A stretch of 26,092 bases of DNA from JBEICQ01 sp046297395 (GCA_046297395.1 JBKCNM010000004.1:1-26092), one strand, 5' to 3'. Shown: positions 1 through 7,985, counted from the first letter of the stretch. The notes: a model not told the origin generated them from the sequence alone. Made by a program: numbers and translations.

Positions 1-34
1 TGAAAAATGGAATAAATTCCCAAGGTTCAACCGA

Positions 35-229
35 TTATTGAGGGTCAAAAACTTCAAAAAATTCAATTGGTTCACGCAACGGTAAAGTCCTGATTTCGGC
101 CACTTTGTCCCTCCGCGGCGGTATAAAAAAAATCAGCGTGGGACAATTACCATACTTGTGCCTGAGGGAGTCGAAGCCCTGTACAACAGAGTAAAGCAAA
201 GCCCACGCCTTGGCGTGAGCGTTGTGCAA
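35..229 (-). CDS. Unrecognised short ORF (64 aa), possibly a fragment
   Basis: An open frame of 64 codons reads from an ATG at 229 to a TAA at 35. The product has no signal peptide, no membrane segment and no domain I recognise. It is moderately rich in charged residues (for example PPRRDKVAEIRTLPL) and ends in EFFEVFDPQ. It reads like ordinary globular protein, but its composition could also come from a chance frame in a conserved non-coding repeat. No promoter or neighbour gives it a role, and the window edge is 34 bp beyond its stop. It may be a remnant of a longer gene or an over-called frame, so it is kept at low confidence. Confidence 0.2.
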   Translation of the reverse strand: MHNAHAKAWALLYSVVQGFDSLRHKYGNCPTLIFFIPPRRDKVAEIRTLPLREPIEFFEVFDPQ

Positions 230-451
230 TTACCCTTGTCCTCAATTGAATTTTCGACCTTTCAACGACAGGTTTTAGCAAACGCTAATCTATTTTGTAC
301 GCCTTATAGGCCTTGTTGATTTATGCCATTTTTTTTGATTGTTTGCCACAAAAATAGGGTTTTCCCATAAGACCCAAAACCTCTTTCAGTCTCCTAAACA
401 ATTCCACAATTTGCCAGTTTTGTTATTTTTGCATCAACTTACTCTTTATTG
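230..451. other. Intergenic, no gene seen
   Basis: This stretch is AT-rich and broken by stops in all frames. The only element I can point to is a TAnnTTTG-type box near its right end, listed separately. No tRNA-like fold or strong hairpin was noticed. Confidence 0.4.
424..431 (+). promoter_or_regulatory. Candidate Bacteroidota -7 element for the PspC-domain gene
   Basis: TATTTTTG matches TAnnTTTG and ends 20 bp before the ATG at 452. A properly spaced -33 TTTG is not evident, so only the -7 half is supported. Confidence 0.4.
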
Positions 452-685
452 ATGCTTCACAACATTGTATCCTGGTTCGAAAAACAAGCCTTTGGGGTTT
501 GTTCCATGCTGGGCGATGCCATGGGCATGCGCTCCCACACCATACGCAAATATTTTATCTACCTCTCGTTTTTTACCGCCGGCTCCCCGGTCATCATCTA
601 CTTTGTAATCGCCTTTTGGCTCGAACACAAACATTACCTGCTCAATCCCTTCCGCACGCGCCGCAACAGCATCTGGGATTTGTAA
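452..685 (+). CDS. Small PspC-domain membrane protein
   Basis: This 77-residue protein follows the PspC pattern. A short N-terminal stretch leads into FGVCSMLGDAMGMRSHTIRK, then a hydrophobic segment (about residues 37-56, YFIYLSFFTAGSPVIIYFVI), then a basic tail ending in SIWDL. Stand-alone PspC proteins of this size and with this ending are common in Bacteroidota. The family is named after the phage-shock protein PspC of Proteobacteria, an inner-membrane stress component, but these short homologues have no proven role. The ATG at 452 is preferred over the TTG immediately before it (449). The gene is convergent with the MORN-repeat gene, and the two stops are 14 bp apart. No other psp gene is in the window, so a role in envelope stress is only suggested by the family. 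Confidence 0.85.
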   Translation: MLHNIVSWFEKQAFGVCSMLGDAMGMRSHTIRKYFIYLSFFTAGSPVIIYFVIAFWLEHKHYLLNPFRTRRNSIWDL

Positions 686-699
686 TCCCCGGCCATTGC

Positions 700-2364
700 T
701 CACATCTTTTTTCCCTGCTTGTTGTATCGCTCCGGCAAGCCTTTTATTTTTCCATTGCGGTACTCACTCAGCTCCCATAACTGTCCCCATTCATAATACT
801 GTTTTTTCTTTCCGTGAATAAGTCCTTTCGAAAAATGTACTTCCTGAAATAGCTGTCCACCCTCATAGTAATACCTGCATCTACCCTCGTATTTTCCTTT
901 TCTATAGTGCAACTCTTCCATAGGTTTTCCATTGTCGAACCATCGTTTGGCCTCTCCCTCCAACACTCCTTTTTCCCAGTTTTCTGCTCTTACTTGTATG
1001 CCGGCTTCATTGTAATGTTTCCATAATCCCTGCCTTAAATTCCCCAGATAATTTCCTTCATACAATGTTTTTCCGTTGGCATGCCATCCCATCCAGGCAC
1101 CCTCCAGATTTCCGTTTGTCCATGCTCCTTTGTCTTTGGCCCTGCCTAATGAATCAAAGGTGTACCAGGTGCCGTCTTCTTTTCCCTTGCTGAAATTTCC
1201 TGTCTGCATCAAGGCACCATTCTCGTAAAAGTATTCCCAAAAACCTTCTTTCTGGCCCTTTGCAAATGGACCACGCTTCCATATTTTTCCGCTTCGGTAG
1301 TAGAACACCCACACCGAATCTTCTTCGCCCCGTATGTATTTTCCTTCGTATTCGGTTTTTCCATGATCAAAAAAATACCTCCAGTATCCATCCGGTGTAT
1401 CCAGCCATAACTTGCCTTCCATCTCCGTGTTTCCATTGCTCCGGTACCATTTCCAGAATCCGCTTTTTTGTCCATCCGCGTAATTTCCTTCCTTGCTTTT
1501 TTTCCCTTCTGCAAAATAAACGGCCTTGCCATCCATGAGTCCTTTGCGGTAATTTACTTCTGATTCCGTATTTCCATTGGCATCAAAAAATGTCCACTTG
1601 CCTTCGCGATAACCTCCTTCATAGTTTCCGCGTGCTTTTATTTTTCCGCCCGGATAATGCGTCTCAAACAATCCCTTTCCCTCTTTAATCATGGGCTCTC
1701 TGCGGGCATTGTACCACTCGATTACGCGTCCGATACTGTCGTTGTACAACATTTTTTTTACGGCAAATCCATCTTCATCATAAAAGTTACAATCGCCGCT
1801 GCGGCGGTTTGCTTTATATAAACCTTCCATCTCTGTTTTTCCGTTGGGATAATGAGAAACAAATTTTCCTTCGTGCAGGTTGTCTGCAAAAACGCCTTTG
1901 CTCTTTAGCGTTCCATCGGGATAATAGTACACCCAGTTGCCCCATTTTTTTCCTTTTCGGTATTGCTCAGTGGCAAGTATTTTTTCGTTCTCGTCGAAGC
2001 CCGTCCAAACTGAGTCGGGTTGTCCTTTGTGGTAAAAGCCCTGCAATGATTTTTTTCCATTCTGGTAGTAAAAGGTAAATGCTCCTTGCAGCCTTCCGTT
2101 TTCAAAGTGTTCTTCTGCCTTGAGGTTTCCTTTTTCATACCAGGTTTTCCATAAACCATTTTCTTTTCCTTCTAGGTATTCGCCTTCTTTTCGTTTGTTT
2201 CCGTTTTCGTAATAGCTTGTAGAGAGTCCGTGCTGAACTCCTTTTTTGAGGTTTTCTACAAGTCGAGGACTTCCACTTTTAAAATTTTCCTGACGCACTT
2301 GTGCATCTGTTTGCACAGGAAGTGAAAGGAAGATAATCAGGCTGATGAATGAGCAGATTTTCAT
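700..2364 (-). CDS. Exported MORN_2-repeat protein (about 22 repeats)
   Basis: The protein has 554 residues. The first ~22 form a signal peptide (MKICSFISLIIFLSLPVQTDAQ). Nearly all the rest is a run of about 22 repeats of 23-24 residues with the pattern G-x-W-x-x-[YF]-[YF]-x-x-G-x-x-x-x-E-G-x-Y-x-x-G. Examples are NGLWKTWYEKGNLK, EGKWTFFDANGNTE and EGFWEYFYENGALM. These are MORN_2 (YwqK-type) repeats, which fold as stacked beta-hairpins. I chose the ATG at 2364 because it starts the signal peptide and overlaps the stop of the lpxD-like gene as ATGA; the longer frame to 2421 only adds residues inside that gene. RefSeq-style names such as 'toxin-antitoxin system YwqK antitoxin' are often attached to this family, but no toxin gene is present here. 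It is probably periplasmic or surface-associated, with unknown partner. Repeats around 4, 7 and 8 are the most degenerate. Confidence 0.85.
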   Translation of the reverse strand: MKICSFISLIIFLSLPVQTDAQVRQENFKSGSPRLVENLKKGVQHGLSTSYYENGNKRKEGEYLEGKENGLWKTWYEKGNLKAEEHFENGRLQGAFTFYYQNGKKSLQGFYHKGQPDSVWTGFDENEKILATEQYRKGKKWGNWVYYYPDGTLKSKGVFADNLHEGKFVSHYPNGKTEMEGLYKANRRSGDCNFYDEDGFAVKKMLYNDSIGRVIEWYNARREPMIKEGKGLFETHYPGGKIKARGNYEGGYREGKWTFFDANGNTESEVNYRKGLMDGKAVYFAEGKKSKEGNYADGQKSGFWKWYRSNGNTEMEGKLWLDTPDGYWRYFFDHGKTEYEGKYIRGEEDSVWVFYYRSGKIWKRGPFAKGQKEGFWEYFYENGALMQTGNFSKGKEDGTWYTFDSLGRAKDKGAWTNGNLEGAWMGWHANGKTLYEGNYLGNLRQGLWKHYNEAGIQVRAENWEKGVLEGEAKRWFDNGKPMEELHYRKGKYEGRCRYYYEGGQLFQEVHFSKGLIHGKKKQYYEWGQLWELSEYRNGKIKGLPERYNKQGKKM

Positions 2365-3296
2365 TTGGGAAGTTTGCTGATGATTTCCGGAAGCTGACGA
2401 ATCAGGGCCAGCTCCCTCCATTTGCTTCTGGCTTCTTCGGCGGGTGAACCCCAGTAGGTGATGCCTCCTTTGAGGGATTTGGAAACAGCCGAATCGCCGA
2501 GGATTACTGCTCCTTTGCCGATGGTGAGGTCTTTTTGCACACCCACTTTTCCCCAGAGGATTACTTCGTCCTCAATGACTACCACTCCGGCTACACCCAC
2601 CTGCGCGGCGAGTAAACAATTTTTTCCGATGTGGGTATCATGTCCAATGTGCACATGGTTGTCCAGTTTGGTGCCTTCACCAATGATGGTATCTCCTGAT
2701 ACGCCTTTATCGATGGCGCAGTTTGCACCAATCTCTGCACGGTTATGAATGAGTAGTTTGCCGCAGGAATGCATGCGTTCATACCCATCTGTTTTTTTCT
2801 TGTAGTAAAAAGCATCCGAGCCCAGCGTGGTATTTGCCTGCACCACCACATCATCACCAAGGTGGGTGTCGGCATAAATGCAAACATTTGGATGAATGCG
2901 GGTATTTTTTCCGATGTGCACGCGTGGACCAATAAACACGCCGGGCATGATGACTGCGCTTGGGTCAATATGTGCAGTTTCGTGAATAAACATTTGCTGG
3001 GGCACAAAGGGAGCATGTTCTCTGCAAATATGGTTGTAAACATCAAAAGGTGCCGGGCTGATGAGGATGCATTTCCCCTCCGGAATCTCCACATCTTCCT
3101 TGTTAATGATAACAAGTGTGGCAGCACTGTTAAGGGCTTTTGCATAATATTTCGGATGGTCAACAAAGGTGATGTCGCCTGCTTCCACCATGTGAATTTC
3201 ATTGATGCCCATGAGCAGGGTATTTGCACTCCCGCGATAAGGCAATGAAAATTTCTCTGCAAGTGCGGCAAGCGTAAGGGGTGTTTTAAATTTCAT
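2361..3296 (-). CDS. lpxD: LpxD-like UDP-3-O-acylglucosamine N-acyltransferase
   Basis: This 311-residue protein has the LpxD layout: an N-terminal uridine-binding-type domain (about 1-100) and a left-handed beta-helix of hexapeptide repeats (about 105-275; IDPSAVIMPGVFIGPRVHIG). A helical tail follows. The beta-helix carries GSDAFYY, IGANCAIDKG and LDNHVHIGHD. H219 of the last motif aligns with the catalytic histidine of E. coli LpxD (H239). LpxD adds the 3-hydroxyacyl chain from acyl-ACP to UDP-3-O-acylglucosamine in lipid A synthesis, in the cytosol. The gene is not next to lpxC, lpxA or fabZ. In Bacteroidota that cluster normally holds another lpxD, so this may be a second copy with a changed acyl or sugar substrate. 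The stop overlaps the MORN-repeat start by 4 bp, and 33 bp separate the gene from the exported-protein gene upstream. Confidence 0.85.
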   Translation of the reverse strand: MKFKTPLTLAALAEKFSLPYRGSANTLLMGINEIHMVEAGDITFVDHPKYYAKALNSAATLVIINKEDVEIPEGKCILISPAPFDVYNHICREHAPFVPQQMFIHETAHIDPSAVIMPGVFIGPRVHIGKNTRIHPNVCIYADTHLGDDVVVQANTTLGSDAFYYKKKTDGYERMHSCGKLLIHNRAEIGANCAIDKGVSGDTIIGEGTKLDNHVHIGHDTHIGKNCLLAAQVGVAGVVVIEDEVILWGKVGVQKDLTIGKGAVILGDSAVSKSLKGGITYWGSPAEEARSKWRELALIRQLPEIISKLPK

Positions 3297-3329
3297 GGAT
3301 GTGAAGATTTGTTTTTTCCGGAATCATGT

Positions 3330-3938
3330 TTATTCTGCATTCAATCTTCCCTGATAAGCGCCTGACAAAAAGATTTCGAGTCGCAGGCCGCCCAGGGGAT
3401 AGCGCACATTATATGCAATGAAAGGACAAAGACCGATGCCGATGTCATAAAAAAGTTTGCGGATGAGTTGTGCCTCAGCATACACCCCGAGGTGACTGAA
3501 TTTTTGGTTGTTGTAGAGTCCGTATGCAAGCGAAGGTCCGATGACATAAGAGATGTTTACGACTTTGTTTTCTCGACGGATATTGATGCAAAAGTGAAGG
3601 TCGTTGACAAATAAATCGGAGAGTGTTTTTGAGAATCCGGGCATGGTGGAGCGCAGGTAGCCTGCCTGAAAAAACATGTTTTTCACACGGAAATTATAAG
3701 CTGCTGCCACGGGTATGTCGTAGGCGTTTTCGAGGAATCTTCTGCCTATTCCGCCTCCGAAATTCACATAGTTGTTTACAATTTTAAAGCGGTTGCCGCG
3801 GATGTTGGTTTCTCTTTTTGCCTCGTCGCGTTTTTCGGTTGCGGTTTGGGCATGCACATGCCAAGCACCAAGGCAAAGGAAAAAGATGATATGTAAGCAT
3901 ACCTGTTTCAGGAGAGCCTGATGCGAGGGTCGAGCCAT
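3330..3938 (-). CDS. Exported protein of unknown function, probable small beta-barrel
   Basis: The 202-residue product has an N-terminal hydrophobic stretch (VCLHIIFFLCLGAWHVHAQ, about residues 13-31) consistent with a signal peptide cut after VHA. The rest alternates short hydrophobic and aromatic strands with glycine turns (NNYVNFGGGIGRRFLE, KNMFFQAGYLRS, KVVNISYVIGPSLAYGLYNN) and ends in a strand-like segment (LGGLRLEIFLSGAYQG). That pattern suggests a small outer-membrane barrel, but no family is recognised. The only start that keeps the signal peptide is the ATG at 3938, which lies 31 bp inside the upstream ABC permease gene, so translation is probably coupled. It sits between a permease and an LpxD-like gene in the same operon, which fits an envelope role without defining one. 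Confidence 0.7.
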   Translation of the reverse strand: MARPSHQALLKQVCLHIIFFLCLGAWHVHAQTATEKRDEAKRETNIRGNRFKIVNNYVNFGGGIGRRFLENAYDIPVAAAYNFRVKNMFFQAGYLRSTMPGFSKTLSDLFVNDLHFCINIRRENKVVNISYVIGPSLAYGLYNNQKFSHLGVYAEAQLIRKLFYDIGIGLCPFIAYNVRYPLGGLRLEIFLSGAYQGRLNAE

Positions 3939-4981
3939 TTGTATATGAGGTCAACCAGCAGGTTTAAGCACACAAACAAAAAGGAGATTACAAGTACAGC
4001 TCCCATCACCACCGGAAGGTCGGCATTTTCAAGGGCATTTACCATTTCTCTTCCCAGGCCCTTCCATCCAAACACATATTCTACAAACACTGCTCCTGCC
4101 AGCAAACCGGCAAACCAGCCTGAGATGGCAGTGACCACAGGTGTGAGCGCATTGCGGTAGGCATGTCTCCACAATATTTGCATAGGTTTTAATCCTTTGG
4201 CTTTTGCCGTGCGGATGTAATCCTGTGCATATACTTCGAGCAGGGAATTGCGCATGAGTTGTGTGATAACGGCAAGTGGACGAATGCCCAGGGTGAAGGC
4301 AGGCAGGATGATGTTCTGCCATTCCAGCCTGTAAAATTCACCCGAATCGTCGAGGGTATATAAGCTCCCGCAGAGATTGAGTCCGGTAAAATCACCCCAA
4401 ACAAACGCAAAGAGCCAAGCCACCACGATGGCCATGAAAAAGGATGGTCCTGCAAGTCCGGAGGAGGCAAGCAGGATGAGCAGTTTGTCGGGCCAGCGGT
4501 TGCGGTAAAAAGCAGCGAGGGTGCCGGCAGCAATTCCCAGCAGTGTAGCAATGCACATGGCTACCACGGCAAGCACAGCAGTGGATGGGAGGGTTGAGGA
4601 GATAATGGCTGAAACGGTTCTTCCGGTTTGAAATGATTTTCCGAGATAGGGCGTCTTCAGTACAATTATTTTTTTTTCTGTGCTGATAAGCGCAACCCAG
4701 TTTGTGTTTTGCAGTGCGCCTACCGGTGCAGCAAGGGAAGGATGAGGATACACAGACAACACCGAGAGGTCATTGAGGTAGAGCAGGTATTGTTTCCAAA
4801 GCGCTTTGTCTAGACCCAGTTCTTTTCGGATAGAGGCAAGTGCAGATGAATCTTGTTGTTGACCCATCATCATCCGCGCCGGATCGGCAGGCAATGCATG
4901 AAACAGAAAAAAAACAAGGGTAATCACGCCAAACAATGTGGCGAGTGCAGGAAGTGATCGTCTGAAAAAATAGTTCTTCAA
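3908..4981 (-). CDS. ABC transporter permease, DppB/OppB (binding-protein-dependent) family
   Basis: The 357-residue protein begins with the family's N-terminal helix and LPADPA motif (residues 30-35), followed by IRKELGLDK. It has about six membrane helices. The EAA-type cytoplasmic loop lies at about 250-280 (YIRTAKAKGLKPMQILWRHA) and the end is the typical YKWLDPRIR. It would form half of an inner-membrane channel for peptides or similar solutes. A periplasmic insertion of some 60 residues (about 65-120) makes it longer than the usual ~310-340. The start is a TTG at 4981: the frame is closed upstream by a TAA at 5000-5002 without any ATG, and the first in-frame ATG (residue 37) would delete helix 1. 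This TTG overlaps the preceding stop as TTGA. No DppC, ATPase or binding protein is in the window, so its partners are encoded elsewhere. Confidence 0.88.
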   Translation of the reverse strand: MKNYFFRRSLPALATLFGVITLVFFLFHALPADPARMMMGQQQDSSALASIRKELGLDKALWKQYLLYLNDLSVLSVYPHPSLAAPVGALQNTNWVALISTEKKIIVLKTPYLGKSFQTGRTVSAIISSTLPSTAVLAVVAMCIATLLGIAAGTLAAFYRNRWPDKLLILLASSGLAGPSFFMAIVVAWLFAFVWGDFTGLNLCGSLYTLDDSGEFYRLEWQNIILPAFTLGIRPLAVITQLMRNSLLEVYAQDYIRTAKAKGLKPMQILWRHAYRNALTPVVTAISGWFAGLLAGAVFVEYVFGWKGLGREMVNALENADLPVVMGAVLVISFLFVCLNLLVDLIYKWLDPRIRLS

Positions 4982-6126
4982 AACTTTACACCATATGATT
5001 TACTTATTTCTTCTGCCCCGGGAAAATCATTGTAATGCCACATGGCTTTAACGACTCCCTGATTCAGAAGGATAAGTCCGGGATTGCTGCGGATCATGGT
5101 TTTGAGAGCGGTTTCGTCAACGAAATAATAGGGAAACATCGACTGGTTTTCATGCCTGAACTTATCCACCACACCACCTGCTGATGCCGAGAGTCCAACA
5201 AAAGGAATGCGTGCTTTATCGCAGGCTGCAACCAGCGCATTTACCTTGGGCTGCACTTCTTTGTCGGATTTGTTGATGTCGTATGCCACCAGTAAAAAGG
5301 TAAAGCCGGGTGTAGAAAGAATGCTGTCGGTGATGTCATTTCCATCGGGGTTGGAGATGGTAAAATCATGGATGGGAGGTTTGTAACCTTCGCTGATGAG
5401 TTTGTTGATGGTGGTATCCCATTTCCAGGTTGCGGTATCTTCCCAGAGATAACTGGCTTTTCCGAGTTCCTGTGCGGTAAATTCTTTTTTCTCGCCGGTT
5501 TTTTTGTTAAGGTACACAACCCTCGATTCAAACACATCTTGCGGAGCACCGGGAGGAATGGCACGGGCTTTTTTGATATCGGTTCCGATTTTGTAAGGCC
5601 TGAAATCAATGACAGGAAGATGATTGATGCAATATATGTTGAACCAAAGAGAGAGCAAGGTAGCAAGCAGCATCAGCGGATGACTGATTTTCTCGCTGAG
5701 CATGCCGGGTATGCGGTTTCTTAGGATGAACAAGGGAAGGATAAATACAAAGAGCACCAGGTCTTTTCCAAAAGATTGCCAGGGAGTAAGATGCAATGCA
5801 TCACCAAAACAACCGCAGTCGGTTACCTTGTTGAAGTATGCAGAGTAAAATGTGAGGAAGGTGAAGAATACAATCATCAGCATGAGCAACCAGGTAACTA
5901 ACCTCATGCGGTAGGAGATGAGCGTGGCCACTCCGCAGGCAATTTCAAAAACGGTGATAAATACAGAAAGGCTGAGTGCCATGGGACTGAAAAATGTCCA
6001 ACCGAATACATCAAAATACTCTTTGAGTTTGTAAGAGAATCCCACAGGATCATTGGCTTTGATTAAACCGGAAATGATAAACAGGATTCCGATAAAGTAG
6101 CGGCAGATGGTAATGAGTATGCGCAT
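4978..6126 (-). CDS. DoxX/MauE-type membrane protein with C-terminal thioredoxin-like domain (BT_3928 family)
   Basis: The first ~140 residues form four membrane helices in DoxX/MauE order: the start YFIGILFIISGLIKANDPVG, a periplasmic-side CGCFGD motif (C104, C106), and a final helix near 121-135. The remaining ~240 residues are soluble. Within them, about 255-380 resembles a thioredoxin-fold domain (FTFLLVAYDINKSDKEVQ, MFPYYFVDETALKTMIRSNPGLILL) that lacks a CxxC active site. This two-part architecture is known in Bacteroidota as the BT_3928 family, of unknown function; MauE relatives take part in disulfide or redox maturation. The gene starts 4 bp after the DUF1599 stop and overlaps the permease TTG by 4 bp. 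From memory, a DUF1599 to BT_3928 order recurs in other Bacteroidota, often followed by tpiA, which is absent here. Confidence 0.85.
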   Translation of the reverse strand: MRILITICRYFIGILFIISGLIKANDPVGFSYKLKEYFDVFGWTFFSPMALSLSVFITVFEIACGVATLISYRMRLVTWLLMLMIVFFTFLTFYSAYFNKVTDCGCFGDALHLTPWQSFGKDLVLFVFILPLFILRNRIPGMLSEKISHPLMLLATLLSLWFNIYCINHLPVIDFRPYKIGTDIKKARAIPPGAPQDVFESRVVYLNKKTGEKKEFTAQELGKASYLWEDTATWKWDTTINKLISEGYKPPIHDFTISNPDGNDITDSILSTPGFTFLLVAYDINKSDKEVQPKVNALVAACDKARIPFVGLSASAGGVVDKFRHENQSMFPYYFVDETALKTMIRSNPGLILLNQGVVKAMWHYNDFPGAEEISKSYGVKF

Positions 6127-6130
6127 GGTG

Positions 6131-6694
6131 TTATGATTCTTGCAGTTTGTTTTCGTGGATCAGGATCAGGGCAAATACGGCGTAGTTGATCATGTCGAGA
6201 TAGTTGGCATCTACGCCTTCAGAGACAAGCGTGATTCCGTGGTTGTCTTCAATCTGTTTGGTGCGAAGCAATTTCATCAGGATGAGGTCAGCCAGTGAAC
6301 TGATACGCATGTCGCGCCAGGCTTCCCCGTAATCATGGTTTTTGTTTTGCATGAGGTTTTTGGCCACAGTAATTTTTGCATCATACAAGCTGAGGGCATG
6401 TGCCGCTTCTATCTCAAGTGGCAGAGAGGTGTTTTGCGCATCGAGCTGGATAAGTGCCATCACCGCATAATTAATGATGCCAATAAATTCGGAGGAAATA
6501 TCTTCGTTTATTTTTTGGGCTCCTTTTTCCTGGATGGTGCGGATGCGCTGTGCCTTGATATAAAGCTGATCGGTGAGGGAAGAAGGTCGCAGGATTCTCC
6601 ATGCGGTTCCGTAGTCGCGCGTTTTGTTTTCGAAAACGCCTCTACATTTCTTTACCACTTCATCGTATTGTGCTGCCGTATTTGCCTTTGTCAT
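6131..6694 (-). CDS. DUF1599 protein with internal duplication
   Basis: This 187-residue protein consists of two similar halves. Residues ~8-85 contain KTRDYGTAWRILRPSSLTDQ and ~100-180 contain KNHDYGEAWRDMRISSLADL. Each half ends in INYAV-type helices (IGIINYAVMALIQL and LDMINYAVFALILI). This is the DUF1599 (nucleotide modification associated domain 1) family, helical proteins of unproven biochemical role. The duplicated H/R-DYG-x-AWR-x-[ML]R signature is the best candidate for a shared active or binding site. I use the ATG at 6694 (MTKANTAAQ); an upstream in-frame start at 6775 would place 27 residues inside the DUF2130 gene without family similarity. Spacing is 16 bp after the DUF2130 stop and 4 bp before the DoxX gene, so it is mid-operon. 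Confidence 0.88.
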   Translation of the reverse strand: MTKANTAAQYDEVVKKCRGVFENKTRDYGTAWRILRPSSLTDQLYIKAQRIRTIQEKGAQKINEDISSEFIGIINYAVMALIQLDAQNTSLPLEIEAAHALSLYDAKITVAKNLMQNKNHDYGEAWRDMRISSLADLILMKLLRTKQIEDNHGITLVSEGVDANYLDMINYAVFALILIHENKLQES

Positions 6695-6710
6695 GCCCTG
6701 CAAAAATACA

Positions 6711-7985
6711 TTATTGAGGCAATTCGGGACTACCTCCTTCAAGAAGTTTGATCTCTGGCACTGAGGCACCTGCAATACCTTTTACGGAAGCGTAAAAGTG
6801 CACGGCATTGAGCAGTACTTTTTCCAGTTGTTTTTCCCTTTCTTTCCACACTTTTTCCATCATGAGTTTTTCTTTTTTCACAGCATCCTGCATGCTGGAA
6901 AACCCCTCTACGATTGCCTCCATCTGTTGCTTGAATTCGTTACCGGTTAAAAATTCATAAAGCATATGCATTTTTTCGCCCTTGTTTTCTTGGGCTTTCG
7001 TGCCTTCAAAAAGTTTGATGAGTGTGGTGCGCAAAATTTGAGATACACTTCGCACTTCATGAAATGTGCAGATCCAAACACCTTCTCTTTCCAGAAAATG
7101 GGATGCTTCTTGTGGAAGTACCTCGGTGACCAGGATGGCAATATCTGCTTTTTCTGCACGCAGATCTTCCTTAAGCTTGTCGATCCAATCTTTGGAAAAG
7201 GTTTTTGTGCGCTTGCTTTCATAGATGATTTTTCCGCAAATGTCTCCCATGTGATTGCGTACCGACTGAATTACATCTGCGCCTTTTACGCCTTTTCCCA
7301 CTTCTTCAATATGATCGAAAGGAAAGTTTTTTTTGAGCAAATCTTCGAGCGCCATTTCCTGTACTTCTCCCTGCAATTGCATGGAACCCTGTTCGCTTTT
7401 TCGTTTCATCTCATCCATGAGTTTTTTTAGATCTTCTATGGTTTTGTCCCTTTCGCGGATGGTCATCTCGCTTTTGTCCCGCTCGGCAAGAGAGGCCTTT
7501 TCTTCTACTTCCTTTAGTCTGGAAGAAACCTTTTGCTAAGCTTCAATAGCAAGTTTGCGCTCTTTTTCCTGAAGTTCATACTCCCGCTTCATCATTTCAA
7601 TTTCTTTATCCTCTGCAGCCTTCAACTGAATGTTCCGCTTTTCGATTTCATTTTGATAAAACTTAAATTTTTCTGCATTCTTTGCTTCCTCTTCTTTTTG
7701 CAGCAACATGAGTTTTTTTTGTGATTCCTCCTCCGCCTTTTGCCGGATAAGGGCATCCTGGTTTTGTTTATCCTGCTGCAACTTTTCTTTCATTTCTTCA
7801 ATATGCTTTTTGCCAATCTCCACAGCCTCTTTTTCTTTGGCCGTTTCAGCATAAAATTTTGCTCTTTCTTCTTTCCACAAGTTGTTGTACTTGTCACGAA
7901 ATTGATTCTCGAGTTTTTTACTCAATTCGGCCTCAATACTAAAGGTGCACTGACAATTCGGGCAGGTAATCTGGTTATTTTCCAT
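6711..7985 (-). pseudogene. DUF2130 coiled-coil protein interrupted by one in-frame TAG
   Basis: The frame from the ATG at 7985 runs 149 codons, meets a TAG (7536-7538) and continues in the same frame for 274 more sense codons to the stop at 6711. Read through, it would be 424 residues, the usual DUF2130 length. The N-terminal part has a CPNC pair (C8, C11) and a long charged coiled coil. The C-terminal part, in read-through numbering, has GKGVKGADVIQ (D237) and IIYESKRTK (E256, K258). These fit a PD-(D/E)xK nuclease-like core, followed by ADIAILVT and a helical tail. The codons just after the TAG (QKVSSRLKEVEEKASLAERD) continue the coiled coil, so only one base (CAG to TAG) need have changed. 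An ATG at 7466 could restart translation and make the 251-residue C-terminal piece. It is first in the minus-strand operon. It could be a recent nonsense mutation, a sequencing error or two separate polypeptides. Confidence 0.85.

Noticed and set aside
446..703. Minus-strand 85-codon ORF opposite the PspC gene
   Set aside because: It overlaps the recognised PspC-domain protein on the other strand and has no recognisable features.
700..2364. Toxin-antitoxin module (YwqK antitoxin label)
   Set aside because: MORN_2 proteins are often given this name, but this one is exported, very long, and has no toxin gene beside it.
2591..3271. Minus-strand 226-codon ORF within the lpxD-like gene
   Set aside because: It is a frame-shifted shadow of the acyltransferase with no family features; the other frame has the full hexapeptide repeats and catalytic His.
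7536..7538. TAG recoded as a sense codon in this organism
   Set aside because: carB ends with TAG at a natural position in the same window, so TAG works as a stop here.
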